Shown: one piece after another, positions 1 through 11,860 of the stretch
How positions within the stretch are numbered: position 1 is the first letter of the stretch
How the letters are laid out: each line of letters opens with the position of its first letter
Assembly (NCBI GenBank): GCA_007922305.1
Contig: ML677334.1
Location: 60,800,858-60,864,857 of the forward strand
Source of the DNA: Dermatemys mawii
Lineage: Eukaryota; Chordata; Testudines; Dermatemydidae
Reading direction: 5' to 3'
DNA: 64,000 nt
Program-made: the position numbers and the translations under genes
Notes under the pieces: model-generated
What the model was told of the DNA's origin: nothing
Seen by the model: only the letters and a program-made list of their open reading frames with translations
Databases searched by the model: none

Positions 1-598
1 TTCCAAGAAGGCTAATGGCATATTGGGCTGCATTAGTAGGAGCATTGCCAGCAGATCGAGAAGTGATTATTCCCTTCTATTCGGCACTGGTGAGGTCACA
101 CCTGGAATACTGCATCCAGTTTTCATCCCCCCACTATAGAAGGGATGTGGACAAATTGGAGAGAGTCCAGTGGAGGGCAACAAAAATGATCAGGGAGCTG
201 GGGCACATGGCTTACGAGGAGAGGCTGAGGGAACTGGGATTGTTTAGTCTGCAGAAGAGTGAGGGGAGATTTGATAGCAGCCTTCAGCTACCTGAAGGGG
301 GTTTCAAAGAGTATGGAGCTTGGCTCCATGGTGGCACGTAACGGAACAAGGAGTTGCAGTGGGGGAGGTTTAGGTTGGATATTAGGAAACACTATTTCCC
401 CAGGAGGGTGGTGAAGGACTGCAGTGGGTTATCTAGGGAGGTGGTGGAATAAACATCTTAAGAGATTTTTAAGGCCCAGCTTAACAAAGCCCTGGCTAGG
501 ATAATTTATTTGGCATTGGTCCTGTTTTGAGCAGGGGGTTGGACTAGATGACCTCCTGAGGTTTCTTCAAACCCTAATCTTCTATGATTCTATGATTC
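1..598 (+). mobile_element. CR1 LINE, 3' end: reverse-transcriptase C-terminus, 3' UTR and tail
   Basis: Truncated by the window start. An open stretch of 108 codons (15-341) carries the C-terminal part of CR1 ORF2: the motifs [23 protein letters not shown] and [13 protein letters not shown] are the familiar block after the RT domain. The upstream SKKANG-type motif sits in a different frame (from base 2), so there is a frameshift near base 20-60. The frame decays again after about 260, where the expected continuation is broken by an indel. The 3' UTR follows and ends at 580-598 in two copies of a TTCTATGA unit, the microsatellite-like CR1 terminus. Known: CR1 is the dominant LINE in turtles, crocodilians and birds and usually inserts as 5'-truncated copies. 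Inference: a dead, moderately old copy. Confidence 0.93.
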
Positions 599-1696
599 CT
601 CCCCTCGCACGCTTCATACTAGGGTAAAGGAAAGTCACATGCCCTGTACTCAGGATGGCGCAGTGAATGCTCCTTTGCAGCAACTGTAAAATCCCTCGAA
701 GCGGGTATGAATCGGTGGGTGAGCATAATGCAGCCTACTCCTGTTAGAGGGCCCTGCCAAAACCCCCATGCCAGACCACTCAGACACTCATTATGCTAAA
801 GGATAGTTCAACCAGTGCAGCCCTATATATCAGCCCTACTCATCATTGTGTAAAATGGGCCCCAGTCCCCAAGCCAAATAGCCCCCGATCTCCAAACCAT
901 CAGTGAAAGATCGGACAGGAGGAGAAAACAGACTTTCAAGGGTCAACAGCTTGTTTTTAAATATGTTTAGCTTGGATAGTTAGCAAATTCTAGTGAGAAT
1001 CATGAAGAAAAACATGTGAAAGGTAAATAGATTTGTATTTAAGTCAGATAGACTGGGTAGCTTTCCAGAGCATGGACGTTCCTCTTTAAGACATGTACAT
1101 GCTGCAGAGCAGGCGTGTGGGAAAGGTTACACTGAATTTGCCCTCACTTTAGAGCAAATAACAGTTCCAACATGAGAAAATTATTTCAAGGCATGAGAAG
1201 CTGAAACGTTGTTCAAGGACTTGTCAGCTCTGTTTTCTGCATTTTTTTCTTCATGTATTTAGCTTAGATAATATTTACGGTTTTAGGATTTCAGTTTATT
1301 GGCTGTGGTGTTCACTTTAATCAAACTATCACATGCCCTTGCTGTGGTCTCTATTGCATGTAATTAGAGGGTAATTGTACCATGATCTCCCAGCATAAAA
1401 TATGAGGGGCTTTAGAAACTGTGCTTGTTCATAATTGTTGAATTTAATTGTATGCCAAATGTGAAAAAGAATCTGTTTCTTATAAAAACAATGGTTAATT
1501 AATGATACCATTGAGCTCTCATTGAAAAATATGGTTACAAGAAACAGCGAATAAACCATTTACAAATGGTTCCTTCTGGCTGACAAAGGGCTAACAAAGG
1601 GCACAGGCCTGAGTAAGAGGCAGTGCAGAGTTGCCCTATTCTTTGGGGGAGCTTCAGAGAACATAGCTTCTCCCTTGTATACATTGTTGGGAACAC
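599..1696. other. No feature recognised
   Basis: AT-rich sequence with frequent stops in all frames. I see no exon-like frame, RNA gene or repeat that I can name. Confidence 0.5.
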
Positions 1697-1699
1697 TAA

Positions 1700-2003
1700 G
1701 GTTGTGTCTACACTGCAGCTGGGAGTGAGTGTCCCATCCTGGGTAGACAGACACGCGCTAGTAGGATTTGAGCTAGAATACTAAAAATAGCAACAAGGAT
1801 GTACCCGCTAGAGCAGAAGCTTTGGCTCTCAAACCCAACTGACCCCCTAGGCTTCAGTGCCTGAGGTCCAGCCAGAGCAGGAACATCCACACTGCTATTT
1901 TAGCCAGCTAGCTTGAACCACACTAGTGCTAACGAGCCCTGCTTGTGCAAATCGGTCTATGCAGGCTGGGAGACTCATTCTCACCTGCAGTGTAGACACA
2001 CCC
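1700..2003. mobile_element. PIF/Harbinger-type miniature element (304 bp) with TAA target duplication
   Basis: The ends are inverted repeats: ggttgtgtctacactgcag at 1700-1718 pairs with the reverse complement of 1985-2003 at 18 of 19 positions. Both sides carry the trinucleotide taa (1697-1699 and 2004-2006). A 3-bp TTA/TAA duplication and GG...CC ends are the signature of PIF/Harbinger elements. There is no coding capacity. The phrase 'tgtctacactgcag' recurs, as itself or in inverted form, in other elements of this window. Confidence 0.85.
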
Positions 2004-2010
2004 TAAGGAG

Positions 2011-2249
2011 TGCTAGCTAACTTGGGTTAAAATAGCAGTGAAGACATGACAACTCAGCTTTTAATTGGAGTTAGCAGCTCGAGTTAAAGTCTATAGGGGA
2101 GCTTGGGGTTGAACTTCAGCTGTTAACCCAAGTTAGAAGCTGAGTTGCTTTGTCTTCCTTGCTTTTTATAAACCCAAGCTGGCTGTTGGGTGTTAGCTAA
2201 CCTGAGTTAAGAACACATCTTTTTGTGTTTTTTTGCAGTGTAGACAAAC
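2011..2249. mobile_element. Palindromic miniature element, probably Harbinger-type
   Basis: The left half (a gctaacttgggttaa block, then gcagtgaagacatgacaactcagc) matches the reverse complement of a block around 2130-2180. A near-direct copy of the gttagctaacc block follows, and the element ends in gcagtgtagacaaac, the same terminal phrase as the element just upstream. Boundaries are approximate and I could not define a target duplication. Confidence 0.6.
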
Positions 2250-2567
2250 TCAAACAGAGAGGTGGTCTCTGCATTTAGGGAGTGTTGGGATTGATATTTT
2301 GCATGGCTCCTGTGAAAAGGAAAGACGGATGGAATGGAAAGACTAGTTGTTCTCACCCTTTTGAATCCTTCTGGGATCACCCATGATTTAACCCAAAGTA
2401 AGTGCAATGATCATTTGGTACAGACAATTTTTGAAGAGTTCCGGGAAAGCAAGTTTGCTTAGAAAGATTTGATCAGTACTTGCTTTTCTCTGTTTGGTTC
2501 CTGAGTTATTAACACACATTTATCTTCTGAGGGCTGCCTTTATATTATTTTGTGTGTCTAGAGAATA

Positions 2568-2686
2568 GGATGACCAGATAGCAAAAGTGGAAAATTGGGA
2601 CGGGGGTGTGGAGCAATAGGAGACTATATAAAAAAAAGATCCAAAAATCTGGAAGGCCCCTATAAAATCAGGACATCTGGTCATCC
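2568..2686 (+). mobile_element. Tc1/mariner-type miniature element, copy 1 (119 bp)
   Basis: Terminal inverted repeats ggatgaccaga and tctggtcatcc enclose a short interior, with TA on both sides (2566-2567 and 2687-2688). A TA target duplication is typical of the Tc1/mariner superfamily. Copies at 2828, 11738 and 46585 share the interior phrases (tataaaatc, ggacatctggtca). Confidence 0.8.
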
Positions 2687-2827
2687 TACTAGAGAATTCA
2701 CTCTTTAGATTCTTATGGAATGATAAATGGAATTCATTTGCAGTTGGTAAAACTAATTCCTGAGTCACCAATTTGTTACATGGTCATTTCTCTTGTTAAG
2801 TGGGATGCTTCATGTCAGATTCAGCTA

Positions 2828-2945
2828 GGGTGACCAGATGTCCTGCTTTTATAGGGACAGTCCCAATTTTTGTGTCTTTTTCTTATATAGGCTCTTATTA
2901 TCCCCATCCCCATCCCCACTTTTCACACTTGCTCTCTGGTCACCC
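2828..2945 (-). mobile_element. Tc1/mariner-type miniature element, copy 2 (118 bp), inverted
   Basis: Ends gggtgaccaga and tctctggtcaccc are flanked by TA on both sides (2826-2827 and 2946-2947). The interior is the reverse complement of copy 1, so the two lie as an inverted pair with about 140 bp between them. Confidence 0.82.
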
Positions 2946-2947
2946 TA

Positions 2948-5900
2948 GATTCAGCTGATCCAAAATTACTCGTAAAGCTGGGAAGAGCAGACTTTGCTTT
3001 TCATTGATCCTAACTTCAATATTGACAATTATATGTGAGATACATGGACCCTGAGATGTGAGAAATTTATTTTCAGTCAATTATACCTACTTGAAGTAGA
3101 AGAGTTTAAGTTTCTAATTGCAATTTAACTTCACCTGTAGGTGCTACCATGCAGCCAGAAGTCATGCATTTTAAAAACAGGCCCTTTTGTGTTACTGTGA
3201 GTGATATGGGTGATTTCAGATTAAAGACACAGTTGGATGGACTGGAATGCAAAACTGATTCCTCTCTCTTTCCCCTGCTCTTTACAGTTGCTCAAGTAAT
3301 GACTTAATTAACCCTTATGCTCAGAACTTTATATTCTGGTCATATCATCAGTACAGTTATGTAATCGCTATTTCTGTGCTAACATATGAGTGATATTTCA
3401 GTAAGTCCATCATACAGCTGCATTATGCTAAATAGATGTTCCATAAGAGGATAGATATACTGTACATCGCAGTGAAGAAACATAGCACTGTGGGATGTAC
3501 ACCTGCCGTATGCACATCATATTAAGGGTGAATCAGTGCATCTTGGGCTGATGAATTTGATCAGGCATAAACATGGTTACATACTGCTTCCAATTATGGG
3601 TTTTACTCTGAAAAACCCTTGTTTGAAACACACAAAGTAATTCCTCCTCCTTGAGCCTCATCCTCACAGGAATTTGTACTCCAAGCTCTATCTTGAAAGG
3701 AAGGGAATTACAAAGGAGCCAATTCACCATCACTGCAGTAATTCTCTTTAAGATGGTGTTATGGGCGAAATCTCCTGGCAGTACAGTGCAAAGCAGCCAC
3801 ACCCCAGTATCTGTTCCACAGTTGCTGAAAGTGAGGATGAAATAAAAAAAAGTTTTAAAATATTTTGATATCACTATAACGCTGGTTTCAGACACCATAG
3901 AATCAATTAGCTCTCTAATAAACACTCAGTAAAAGTCTAAAAGAGGCAAAACATCCTCCACTTTGAAAGAGTTGTAACCTCAGGACCCCAATAAATGGGA
4001 TACTATGGCACTGTCTTCTGCTATTGTGTATCACCCAAAACTATTATGGGAATTATCTTGGTAAGTTTCAATTACTTCCACATTGCTTGGATAAGGACCA
4101 AGACTACTTTCCTTCCAACTCATCTTCTGTCATGCTATTCTTTTCATATCCTAATCTCTCTGGGGTTCCGAGAATATCCAATAAACTGAATAGATACAAG
4201 ATATGGAATAAAAATTTGTTCTGTAATGGTAGCTTGCTCACACAGTATACCTTGCTTTATTCAGGTGATGGGTCTTATCTTTTTTACAAAAGCCCCACTT
4301 TTTCACCCATATGCTGAGTAGAATTACATGAGTTGTCAAATTTATTTCAATGGGATACTAACAGAGCACTGGATTGTGCCACAGTTACTCATGTGATGTA
4401 CTCCTTACTCCACAAGGATTTAAATGGGACTAGTTGAGGCATCAGGCATTACTCTCCATGAGTAGGGGTGGCAAAATGTGGCACGTAGTAGTGTACTATT
4501 TAGGGTGAGTATGGCTGTGGCTATGCTTTCTGTTTTGCCCATTGCTTTGCCTGTTTCTTCATTTGCAAATCAGTTGCTGAGGCCAGTTGCAAAGATTTGC
4601 AGAAGATAGTCTTGGACTTATTCCTGCTGTCTGATGTATTGCAGTTTACACTCAGGTAGCTGAAATCTCTCATTTACTACTACAGTAGTTTGCTAAATTG
4701 CCAAAGTTGCTAACTCATGCCTTCTGTTGTCTTTCTGATTCTGTGTCATATACTGTAGGCCCTTCAAAGTTTCCTATCTCACTTAGGAAACAATTGTTCT
4801 CCTTTCCATTTTCCCTGACTTCTTTTAAACAGAGAGAGCTCTCTGAATTGTACCCCACAGCCTTCACTTCCTCTCGTGTTTATCTTAGATGTTTTTTTCC
4901 TTTCTGCTTGTTTATTTTCAGACCTCCCTGTACTTCAGTATTATTCATTTTCTCTCACAGCTCCGATTCTCTTCTCAGCAGTATATCAGTGTTCCTTCTC
5001 TTCATACCTCCATTCCATCTGTAGAGGCTCCATACTGTATGCTCTAAAGAGAGCACAGACGGCCCATAAACCTGCAGAAAATTATTAGCTACGCATTTAT
5101 ATCCTTCATCTGCCGTGGTGTACATGGCCCGTGACATGGTGCCAGCATTATTTCAGAGAAACCTAACTTTAAATTCATTTGTTCCACCTATGGTATATTC
5201 TGAGTCTTCATTCCTGATTTTCAGAACTTGTAATCAACCCAAGCTATGCCATTGCTTTCAGTAAGGCTCAGGAAGACTGGATGTTGCCCACCTTATCTGA
5301 GAGAATGGTCTGTTTGCAGTCCACAAATGCCATCTGCCCTCAGAGGCACCATGGAATCTTTAAAATGGATTTTAAAATGTGTCATTCCAATCCCAGTTTA
5401 AATTATTTCCCATACTTTCAGAGAACATCGATTAGCCTCATCACTCCAAAGGAGACTTGGAGATTCACCTCTAGTGTGTCATTTTACTACCCTTCCTTTC
5501 CATGTTGTTACCGTGCTTCAGTCAATAGCAGGGCACAACAGTGGCCCAATATGGTGACTTGAAACTTAGTCAACTACAATTCCTAGGCAGCCAATGAAGC
5601 AAATTTCAGCAATTTGGCTTTCCAAGAATGATTCAGCTATAACTGTATTCTCACATGGGGCCAAACCTGTGATATTTAATCATAGGCCTGAGTGCTTGTG
5701 TGTTTGTGGAGAGAACAGAGGGGAGAGGAAGGAACAGTGTAAAATTGTATTTTCCCACAAGAACTCAGGGAGGGATTGTACCTCAGAGGTTCTCTTATCA
5801 TCCAGGTGCTATTGAGCCTGCCTGGCAAAGAATGCCGCCAGAAACTCCACTAGTGGTGGTGCACTTCTGCACTGCCTTACTTCAGGCTGTGGCTGAAAGG

Positions 5901-8337
5901 CCTAGGTTAGTCCCACTATGTACTGAATAGATATGGCACAGGAAGCAACTTCTTCACACTGCCCAGCCAGTATTCCCCAGCCCCATCCTGGATGGATTGT
6001 CTCCAGAGACTGATAGGGTTGTTTCAGTTTCTATGCCCAATTAGTCCTTTGCCTGCTTGGTGAGAATCGATAACAAGGTTTTTTTTCTTTGTGCCAGTTG
6101 GTTTCTGTGGTATGGTTATTTGTCCACTGGAAACCAGACTGAGAGTGCCAAAGCTATTCTACATAGGCCATCACATAGCAATTACACAATGCAGGTTTCA
6201 CATTTCAGTCAGTAGTAGCCTGAATTGAGCTTGAACCCAGCAGTCTATAGAGGAAAAGACTGTAGAGCAGTACCAATCTCCTGAGCCGTGCATCATTCCA
6301 ACAACTTACATTTCATGCCTCTACTATAAAGCTTTTTCTTGATTTTATTGGTTTCTTCTACCTGTAACAGCTCAGGAATTCCACTACTCTTGCTCTTCCT
6401 TTGCAAGTAAGGATGCGTGAACTGGCTCAGCTAAAATAACCACTGAGCCAAATCTTTACCCCAAAATGTGTTTGAAGTATGACATTTGTTTTTATTTAAT
6501 TGATACTTCTTTAGTTCCCACCTCAGCAGTGCCTGCTTTTGACCAAGAATGAAAGCTGTAGCACTGCAACAATATACCATTCATGTATTATTTGTGGCCA
6601 ACCCATGAGCAGGAATTATTGGAGATATCTGGAGGAAAACCTGATCTCATGCAACTGGAGCCCAAATGGGATTAAGAGAGGTTTGAACAAGCATTTGGAC
6701 TTTTTGATGCTTGTTTCAAACCATGCCTTGAAATCCTCTTGATGTATTATAGTGTCCTAAGAATGACAAAAAAGTATGCTAGGTCACTGAGTACTAGGTT
6801 CTGGATCCCATAGCACAACTAAATTTAATGCTGGGGGAAAATAATTCCATAGCTATAGGCATAGATCAAAAAATCAGCAATTGGTAGAAATAGTGAGAAA
6901 AATGCAGCAGGGGATTGATTTTCTGCAGTTTCCAGGGAGCTAATAACTGACAAGAAGAGTCACAAAATGAACTAAGCAGCATTCAGAAGACAAGACTTAT
7001 AGTGTGAACTCAAGCTTGTCTGGGAAACATTTATTGAACATGTGAAAACCCTCTCCAGAGAAATATAAGAACGTGACTATAGGCATATGTGATCACTATC
7101 TTCTGGTTCATATTAAGTTAAGCATATTGTGGAAATATGTGAATTGTCAATGGCAAAAAAAGACCTCCTTCCTCCACCCCCAGTTTGATAAATTATTTCT
7201 TAAGAACATGAATTATAAGTTATTTACTTGATTTTGTATGTCTTTCTAATATTCTAGAGTAATGGTTGTTATAGATGGTATAAACAGAAAAAAAGATGAC
7301 ATATTGTGAAATTTTGCCCCCTCTTACGCAAACTTCATCGCATAATAACACATGTGCAGTATTTTTAGAGTCAGAAGATTACCTGATTCTGCGCAGAACT
7401 GTTATACTGGTAGAGAAGTCATTGGAACGACACTGCTTTACACAAGCTGGGGATTTGATCCATTACATTTATTTATTTTAAATTACAATAAACATGTTTC
7501 TACAAACACAGGATATATGGATGTCGGTGTTCAACATATACACTACCCTAGATCTATGTGTAGAATTCACATTTGCATCAATAGGAGTACTGTGTATGAG
7601 TGTAGGTAGCCTTATTATTAAACAAAACTTTCAAGCCTGCACATGGCTTAAAAACTACATATTCTGAGCCAAAATCTCATCTGGCGTGAATGGATGAAGC
7701 TCCACTGAGTTCTGCAGAGTTTTGCCTATTTACCCATGGGGTGAATGTGGCCTTCTGTTATTATTGAATGTTCTGTAATGTAAAGGACAGCTGTAACATA
7801 AAGGAGAACATAGGTGGTGGGTATAATGAGCCAGGGCAGGCTATATTCCCATGGAGTAGCTGCGGCCTCCGGTTACGGGGTTTGTATGGGAAGTTTTTGC
7901 TTATTATTATGCCTCATGCAGGTTCTAGGGCAGCTAAGGAGGTGGTCTGTGCTACTCGGGCTTCCTGGGTTGTTTTGTATTAAAAATGAATCTCTGTTAA
8001 AACAGTCCCAGACTGTTCAAGATTGTGTAGTATTTATGGTCAAAGTTATTTTTAAGTAAATATATCTGTTGAAAAACTAAAACTGAGACTCTGGATGGCA
8101 CCTATAGGAGGCTCAGCACAGAACTCACAGTCCAGAGAGTGGACCTGGAGTGTTAGTGCTTTCCAGCCACCGTTGTGTCCTCCTAATGCTGGCCTGCTCC
8201 ACAGACCCCAGCGTAATGCAGACAGCGTTGTGTGCAGCAGTGCTGCCCCAATATACACTTCCATCCTCCAACCCAACCCTGGCACACTCTTGACACCAGG
8301 GGTTATGTCTGCCTCAGTTCTTGCACTGGGAAAAATC
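2948..8337. other. No gene recognised; AT-rich, with weak repeat remnants
   Basis: Short open frames occur (up to 130 codons at 3533-3925, minus) but none shows a recognisable domain. 4720-4990 is pyrimidine-rich, which alone explains the overlapping serine- and phenylalanine-rich frames there. Around 4310-4450 and 7660-7760 there are traces of the palindromic 'caatggg' families seen elsewhere. 8058-8337 is higher in GC and unassigned. Confidence 0.5.
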
Positions 8338-8632
8338 TTCAGGGATTTTAGAACCATAGACTCAATAGAAATGTAGAGCTGGAAGGGACTTCAAGAAGTC
8401 ATTAAGTCCTGCCACCCTTATCCTGAGGCAGGGCCAAGTAAACCTGGACCATCCCTGATTGGTGTTTGCCTAACCTGTTCTTAAAATCCTCCAATGACAG
8501 GGATTCAGCAACTTCCCTTGGAAGCTTGTTCCAGAGGCCAATCACTCTTATAGCTAGAAAGTTTTTCCTAATATATAATCTACACTTACCTCCTATGTCT
8601 TACGCATGATACTCCCCTTATACACTCTAAAA
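8338..8632 (-). mobile_element. CR1 LINE, antisense, 3' portion (left part of a split copy)
   Basis: Read on the plus strand this begins with an 'accatagactcaatagaa' tail and the 'gctggaagggacttcaagaagtcat' block, which is the reverse complement of a CR1 3' end. It continues through the 3' UTR, with the 'agtttttcctaatat' phrase near 8560-8575, to 8632, where the hAT element interrupts it. The piece resumes at 9135. Part of the CR1 just upstream of the UTR is missing, so an internal deletion accompanies the insertion. Confidence 0.9.
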
Positions 8633-9134
8633 CACGGGCGGGCAAACTTTTTGGCCTGAGACCCTCATTGGGTTTTGGAAATCATCTGGAGTTCCACCCC
8701 CCGCCCCCGCTTCTCATCCCCTGATGTGCTCCCCTGGGACTCCTGCCCCATACACCCTCCCCCACCTTCCCTGATGGCCCTCCTGGGACTATTGCCCCAT
8801 CCACACTCCCCTGCTCCCTGTCCTTTGACCACCCCCAGAATCCCCGCCCCTGACTACCCCCCGCCACCGCGTCCAACCTCTCCTCTCATTGCTGACTGCA
8901 CCCCAAGACTCCTGCCCCCATTCAACCCCCTGTTCCCTACCCACTGACTGCCTTGACCCCTATCCACCCCCCTACCATGCCACTGCGCAGCTCAGAGCAC
9001 CAAGTCAGGCTGGGCTCTACTGCTCCAGGAGCTCACAGTGCCGCCGCCCAGAGCATTGCGCTGGCGGTTCAGCGAGGTGAGGTTGCACGGGAGGGGAAAC
9101 AGCAGGGGAGGGGCCGGGAGCTTGCCCATCCCTG
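8633..9134 (-). mobile_element. Non-autonomous hAT element (502 bp) inside the CR1
   Basis: The left end cacgggcgggcaaact and right end cttgcccatccctg match, with substitutions, the ends of the larger hAT at 61997. The flanking 8-mers are ctctaaaa (8625-8632) and ctctagaa (9135-9142), 7 of 8 identical, as expected for an hAT 8-bp duplication. The interior is very C-rich on the plus strand, the opposite orientation to the 61997 copy. Overlapping proline-rich frames inside are composition artefacts. Confidence 0.85.
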
Positions 9135-9945
9135 CTCTAGAATGATAGCATTTTTTGCAACTGCACCACATCATTGACTCACATTCAATTTGTGATCCAC
9201 TATAATCTCCAGATCCTTTTCACCAGTACTACTACTTAGCCAGTTATTCCACATTTTGTAGTTGTACATTTAATTTTTTCTTCCTAAATGTAATGCTTTG
9301 TACTTGTCTTCACTGAATACCATCTTGTTGATTTTAGAAAAATTATCCAGTTTGTCAAATTTTGAATTCTTATCCTGCCCACCTAAATGCTTGCAACACC
9401 TTGCAACTTAGTATCATCCACAAAATTTTATAACCGTGCTCTCCACTCTATTATCTAAATTATTAATAAAAATAATGAATAGTTCCAGAGTAGGTCTGAC
9501 TCTTGCAGGATTACACTAGATACATTCCCCTAGTTTGACATCAAACCATTGACAACTACCCTTTGAATATCGTCTTCCAAATACAATAGTTGTACATCCC
9601 CCTTAGAAGAATTTCATCTACACAACATTTCCCTAGTTTGCTTATGAGAAAGTCATGTGAAACTGTGTCGAAAGCCTTACTAAAAATCAAGATATATCAC
9701 ATCTACAGCTTCCCCTATCCAGTAGGCCAGCAACCCTGCCAAAGAAGGAAATGAGATTGGTTTGGCATTGTATATTCTTGACAAATTCATGCTGGCTATT
9801 CCTTGTAATGCCATTATCCCCAAGGTGCTTAGAAATTGATTGTTTAATAATTTGCTCCAATATCTTTCAAGGCATTGCAGTTAGGCTGACTTGTCCATAA
9901 TTCCATGGGTCCTTTTTGGTTCCCCCTACACCACTCTGGCCTTTT
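9135..9945 (-). pseudogene. CR1 ORF2 reverse-transcriptase domain, antisense, decayed
   Basis: Minus-strand continuation of the split CR1. Translating it gives a broken RT domain. Near 9880-9912 is a DPWNYGQVSLT motif (usual family form DPGNYRPVSLT), followed by KILEQIIKQSISKHL, then a QTNLISFF block. Near 9407-9427 is FVDD, the catalytic box of the family. Frameshifts and stops separate these blocks, so no active enzyme is possible. In an intact CR1 this protein primes and copies the element RNA at the target site. The right boundary is where similarity to the family fades for me, near the NYRPVSLT motif. Confidence 0.85.
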
Positions 9946-10949
9946 AACCTGGCATAAGTGGACTGGAGCCAAGGTGAACATCTAAGCGTCACTAAAAGAG
10001 AAGGATAATGTTTTAATTGGCTATAACCTCTTTTGGTGGAAACTGGCACACTTCATTGACGTCACTTGTCTATTATGTGTTTGTGCAGCTTTGTAGCACA
10101 ATGGAGTCCTGATGGGAGCTTCTAAACACTTCTGCTATATAATCATAATAAATAAATTAATACATGAATTAATAATTAAAAAACCTATCACAACAGCCTA
10201 AACAATTTCCCATCAATTAATAATATATAGATTTCAGAATAACTCAGATTAGGGGGACAGGTCTTTGCTCTCATTCTCTTTTGTTCTTTGTCTATCCTTT
10301 TCTTTGCTTATCTTTATTTTGTTCTCCATGGAATGGGTGTGATGTCTAGAGAAACTCAGGCTCTGGTGTTTCTCAGATTTAACAATATACCCTAGATGGT
10401 CTTCGATCTGTTTTGCCCACATGTCTGCTGCCATTTCCAGTGGATTGCTGGAAAGAGAAGAACTCCATCTCATCTGAGAATCAGGAAAAATTGCCCTTCA
10501 ACTCCCAATGCAGTTTTCCAGAGGGACAAAGGTTACCCAATCTACTTGAGAAAGTAGTTATCTCTCAGCCTGAAGCTGACAACAAATCTCACCTTCTCAT
10601 AAAGAGAGGCTCTTATTCTTTATATTTTTCTTTTTCTTTCCCTTCTATGTTTTTTTATCTGTATTTATCTATGTGTATATTTATATTTAGCTGGGTGAAA
10701 ACTGATTTGATAAAACTAAAATCTCTGTGATTGAGCTAGAAAAGTTTTAGTTTAATCTGTTCAGTGTGCCTATCATTTCAACAAAAGGTTAAACTCTGCA
10801 CCCCCTTGGCTTTTCAATTTACATTTGTTTTCCTGCGTGCTTACACTAATAAAATAAAAGGCTTAAATCACTTGTGTAATTATGAAAAAGCCATAAACTA
10901 GGCCCAAGGAAGCACGCAAGCAAACAAACAAAAATCCTGTAGACAGAAC
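9946..10949. other. No feature recognised; AT-rich
   Basis: 10130-10240 is strongly AT-rich with many taat/atta words, and 10600-10690 is T-rich. No coding signal is visible. Confidence 0.5.
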
Positions 10950-11240
10950 CCCTGCAATTAGAGAGGGGCCAATGGAGCCCGCACCCAGGGACCCCAGTCA
11001 ATTGGGGGGCCCTGGAAAAATTGGCACCCCCACACCCCAACCCATGCCACCTACCTGGCACTCCTGCCAGGGAGCGGGGTTGGGATGCCAGGAGCTTCCT
11101 CCACTCCAGCTGCCTGGTGCTCCTGACAGGGAATTGGGTTAGGGCACCAGGGGTGGGGGCACCAAAGACAGAGGCTACAGGTGGAAAGGGTAGGAAGAGG
11201 CCCTACTTGCTCTGGCCCAGGGCCCCACAAAAAGGTAATC
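10950..11240. other. GC-rich block, possible hAT-type remnant
   Basis: An abrupt rise in GC, with phrases such as ggggggccctgg and ggcccagggccccac, resembles the interiors of turtle non-autonomous hAT elements. No clear terminal repeats or 8-bp duplication were found, so the assignment is tentative. Open frames on both strands (11021-11311 and 11051-11245) are composition effects. Confidence 0.35.
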
Positions 11241-11334
11241 CGCATTTGTCAGAGAGATACACAATTCAATCTATCATAAGTACTTGTAATCTTCATTGCC
11301 GTGGAATCTGAATACCTCACAAAAGTCTAATGTG

Positions 11335-11500
11335 TTTGTCCTTGCAACACCTCTGAAAGGCACGGAAATGCTATTATTTTACAAATGGGGAGCTAAGGCA
11401 CAGAAAACCCAAGTGACTTGTCTATGACGGAGCTGGGAATTAAATGGAGTCTTCCAGTTCCCCAGCCTAGGTCCTAACTGCTGGGTCATGCTTCCTTCTT
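11335..11500 (-). mobile_element. MIR-like SINE, antisense
   Basis: The phrases ttttacaaatggggagctaaggcacag, gtgacttgtctatgac and ggagctgggaattaaatggagtc follow the order of the reverse complement of a MIR core. No tRNA head is preserved. Confidence 0.75.
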
Positions 11501-11504
11501 AAGA

Positions 11505-11585
11505 TCTCAACTGGTATAAGTTGGTGTAACTCCACTGATTTCAATGAAGTAATAGAGATTTATACTACCTGAGAATCTGGTCCCA
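11505..11585. repeat. Palindromic miniature-element remnant
   Basis: Centre 'ctccactgatttcaatgaagt' is flanked by ggtgtaac-like arms and ends in gaatctggtcc. This is one of several old fold-back families with an 'attgacttcaatggg'-type centre. Confidence 0.5.
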
Positions 11586-11737
11586 TAAATTTAGCAGTAG
11601 ACACAACGTCCATTACGCATCACATTCATAATCGATAAATTAGGAGAGTGCTCTGGCAGTTTCTTGTAGGTTTGGTTGAGGGAATTGTGACTATTATTTG
11701 AAAAAAAAATTGAAACAAGGTTCCCCCTGCCTTTCCA

Positions 11738-11858
11738 GGGTGACCAGACAGCAAGTGTGAAAAATTGGGATGGGAGGAGGGGGGGTAATAGGAACCTATA
11801 TAAAAAAACAACTCCAGAATTGGGACTGTCCCTATAAAATCGGCACATTTGGTCACCC
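11738..11858 (+). mobile_element. Tc1/mariner-type miniature element, copy 3 (121 bp)
   Basis: Starts gggtgaccagaca-like and ends tttggtcaccct, with TA following at 11859-11860. The left TA has been lost (cca precedes it). Same orientation as copies 1 and 4. Confidence 0.8.
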
Positions 11859-11860
11859 TA

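Noticed and set aside
8675..8947. Proline-rich protein gene
   Set aside because: Composition artefact of the C-rich hAT interior.
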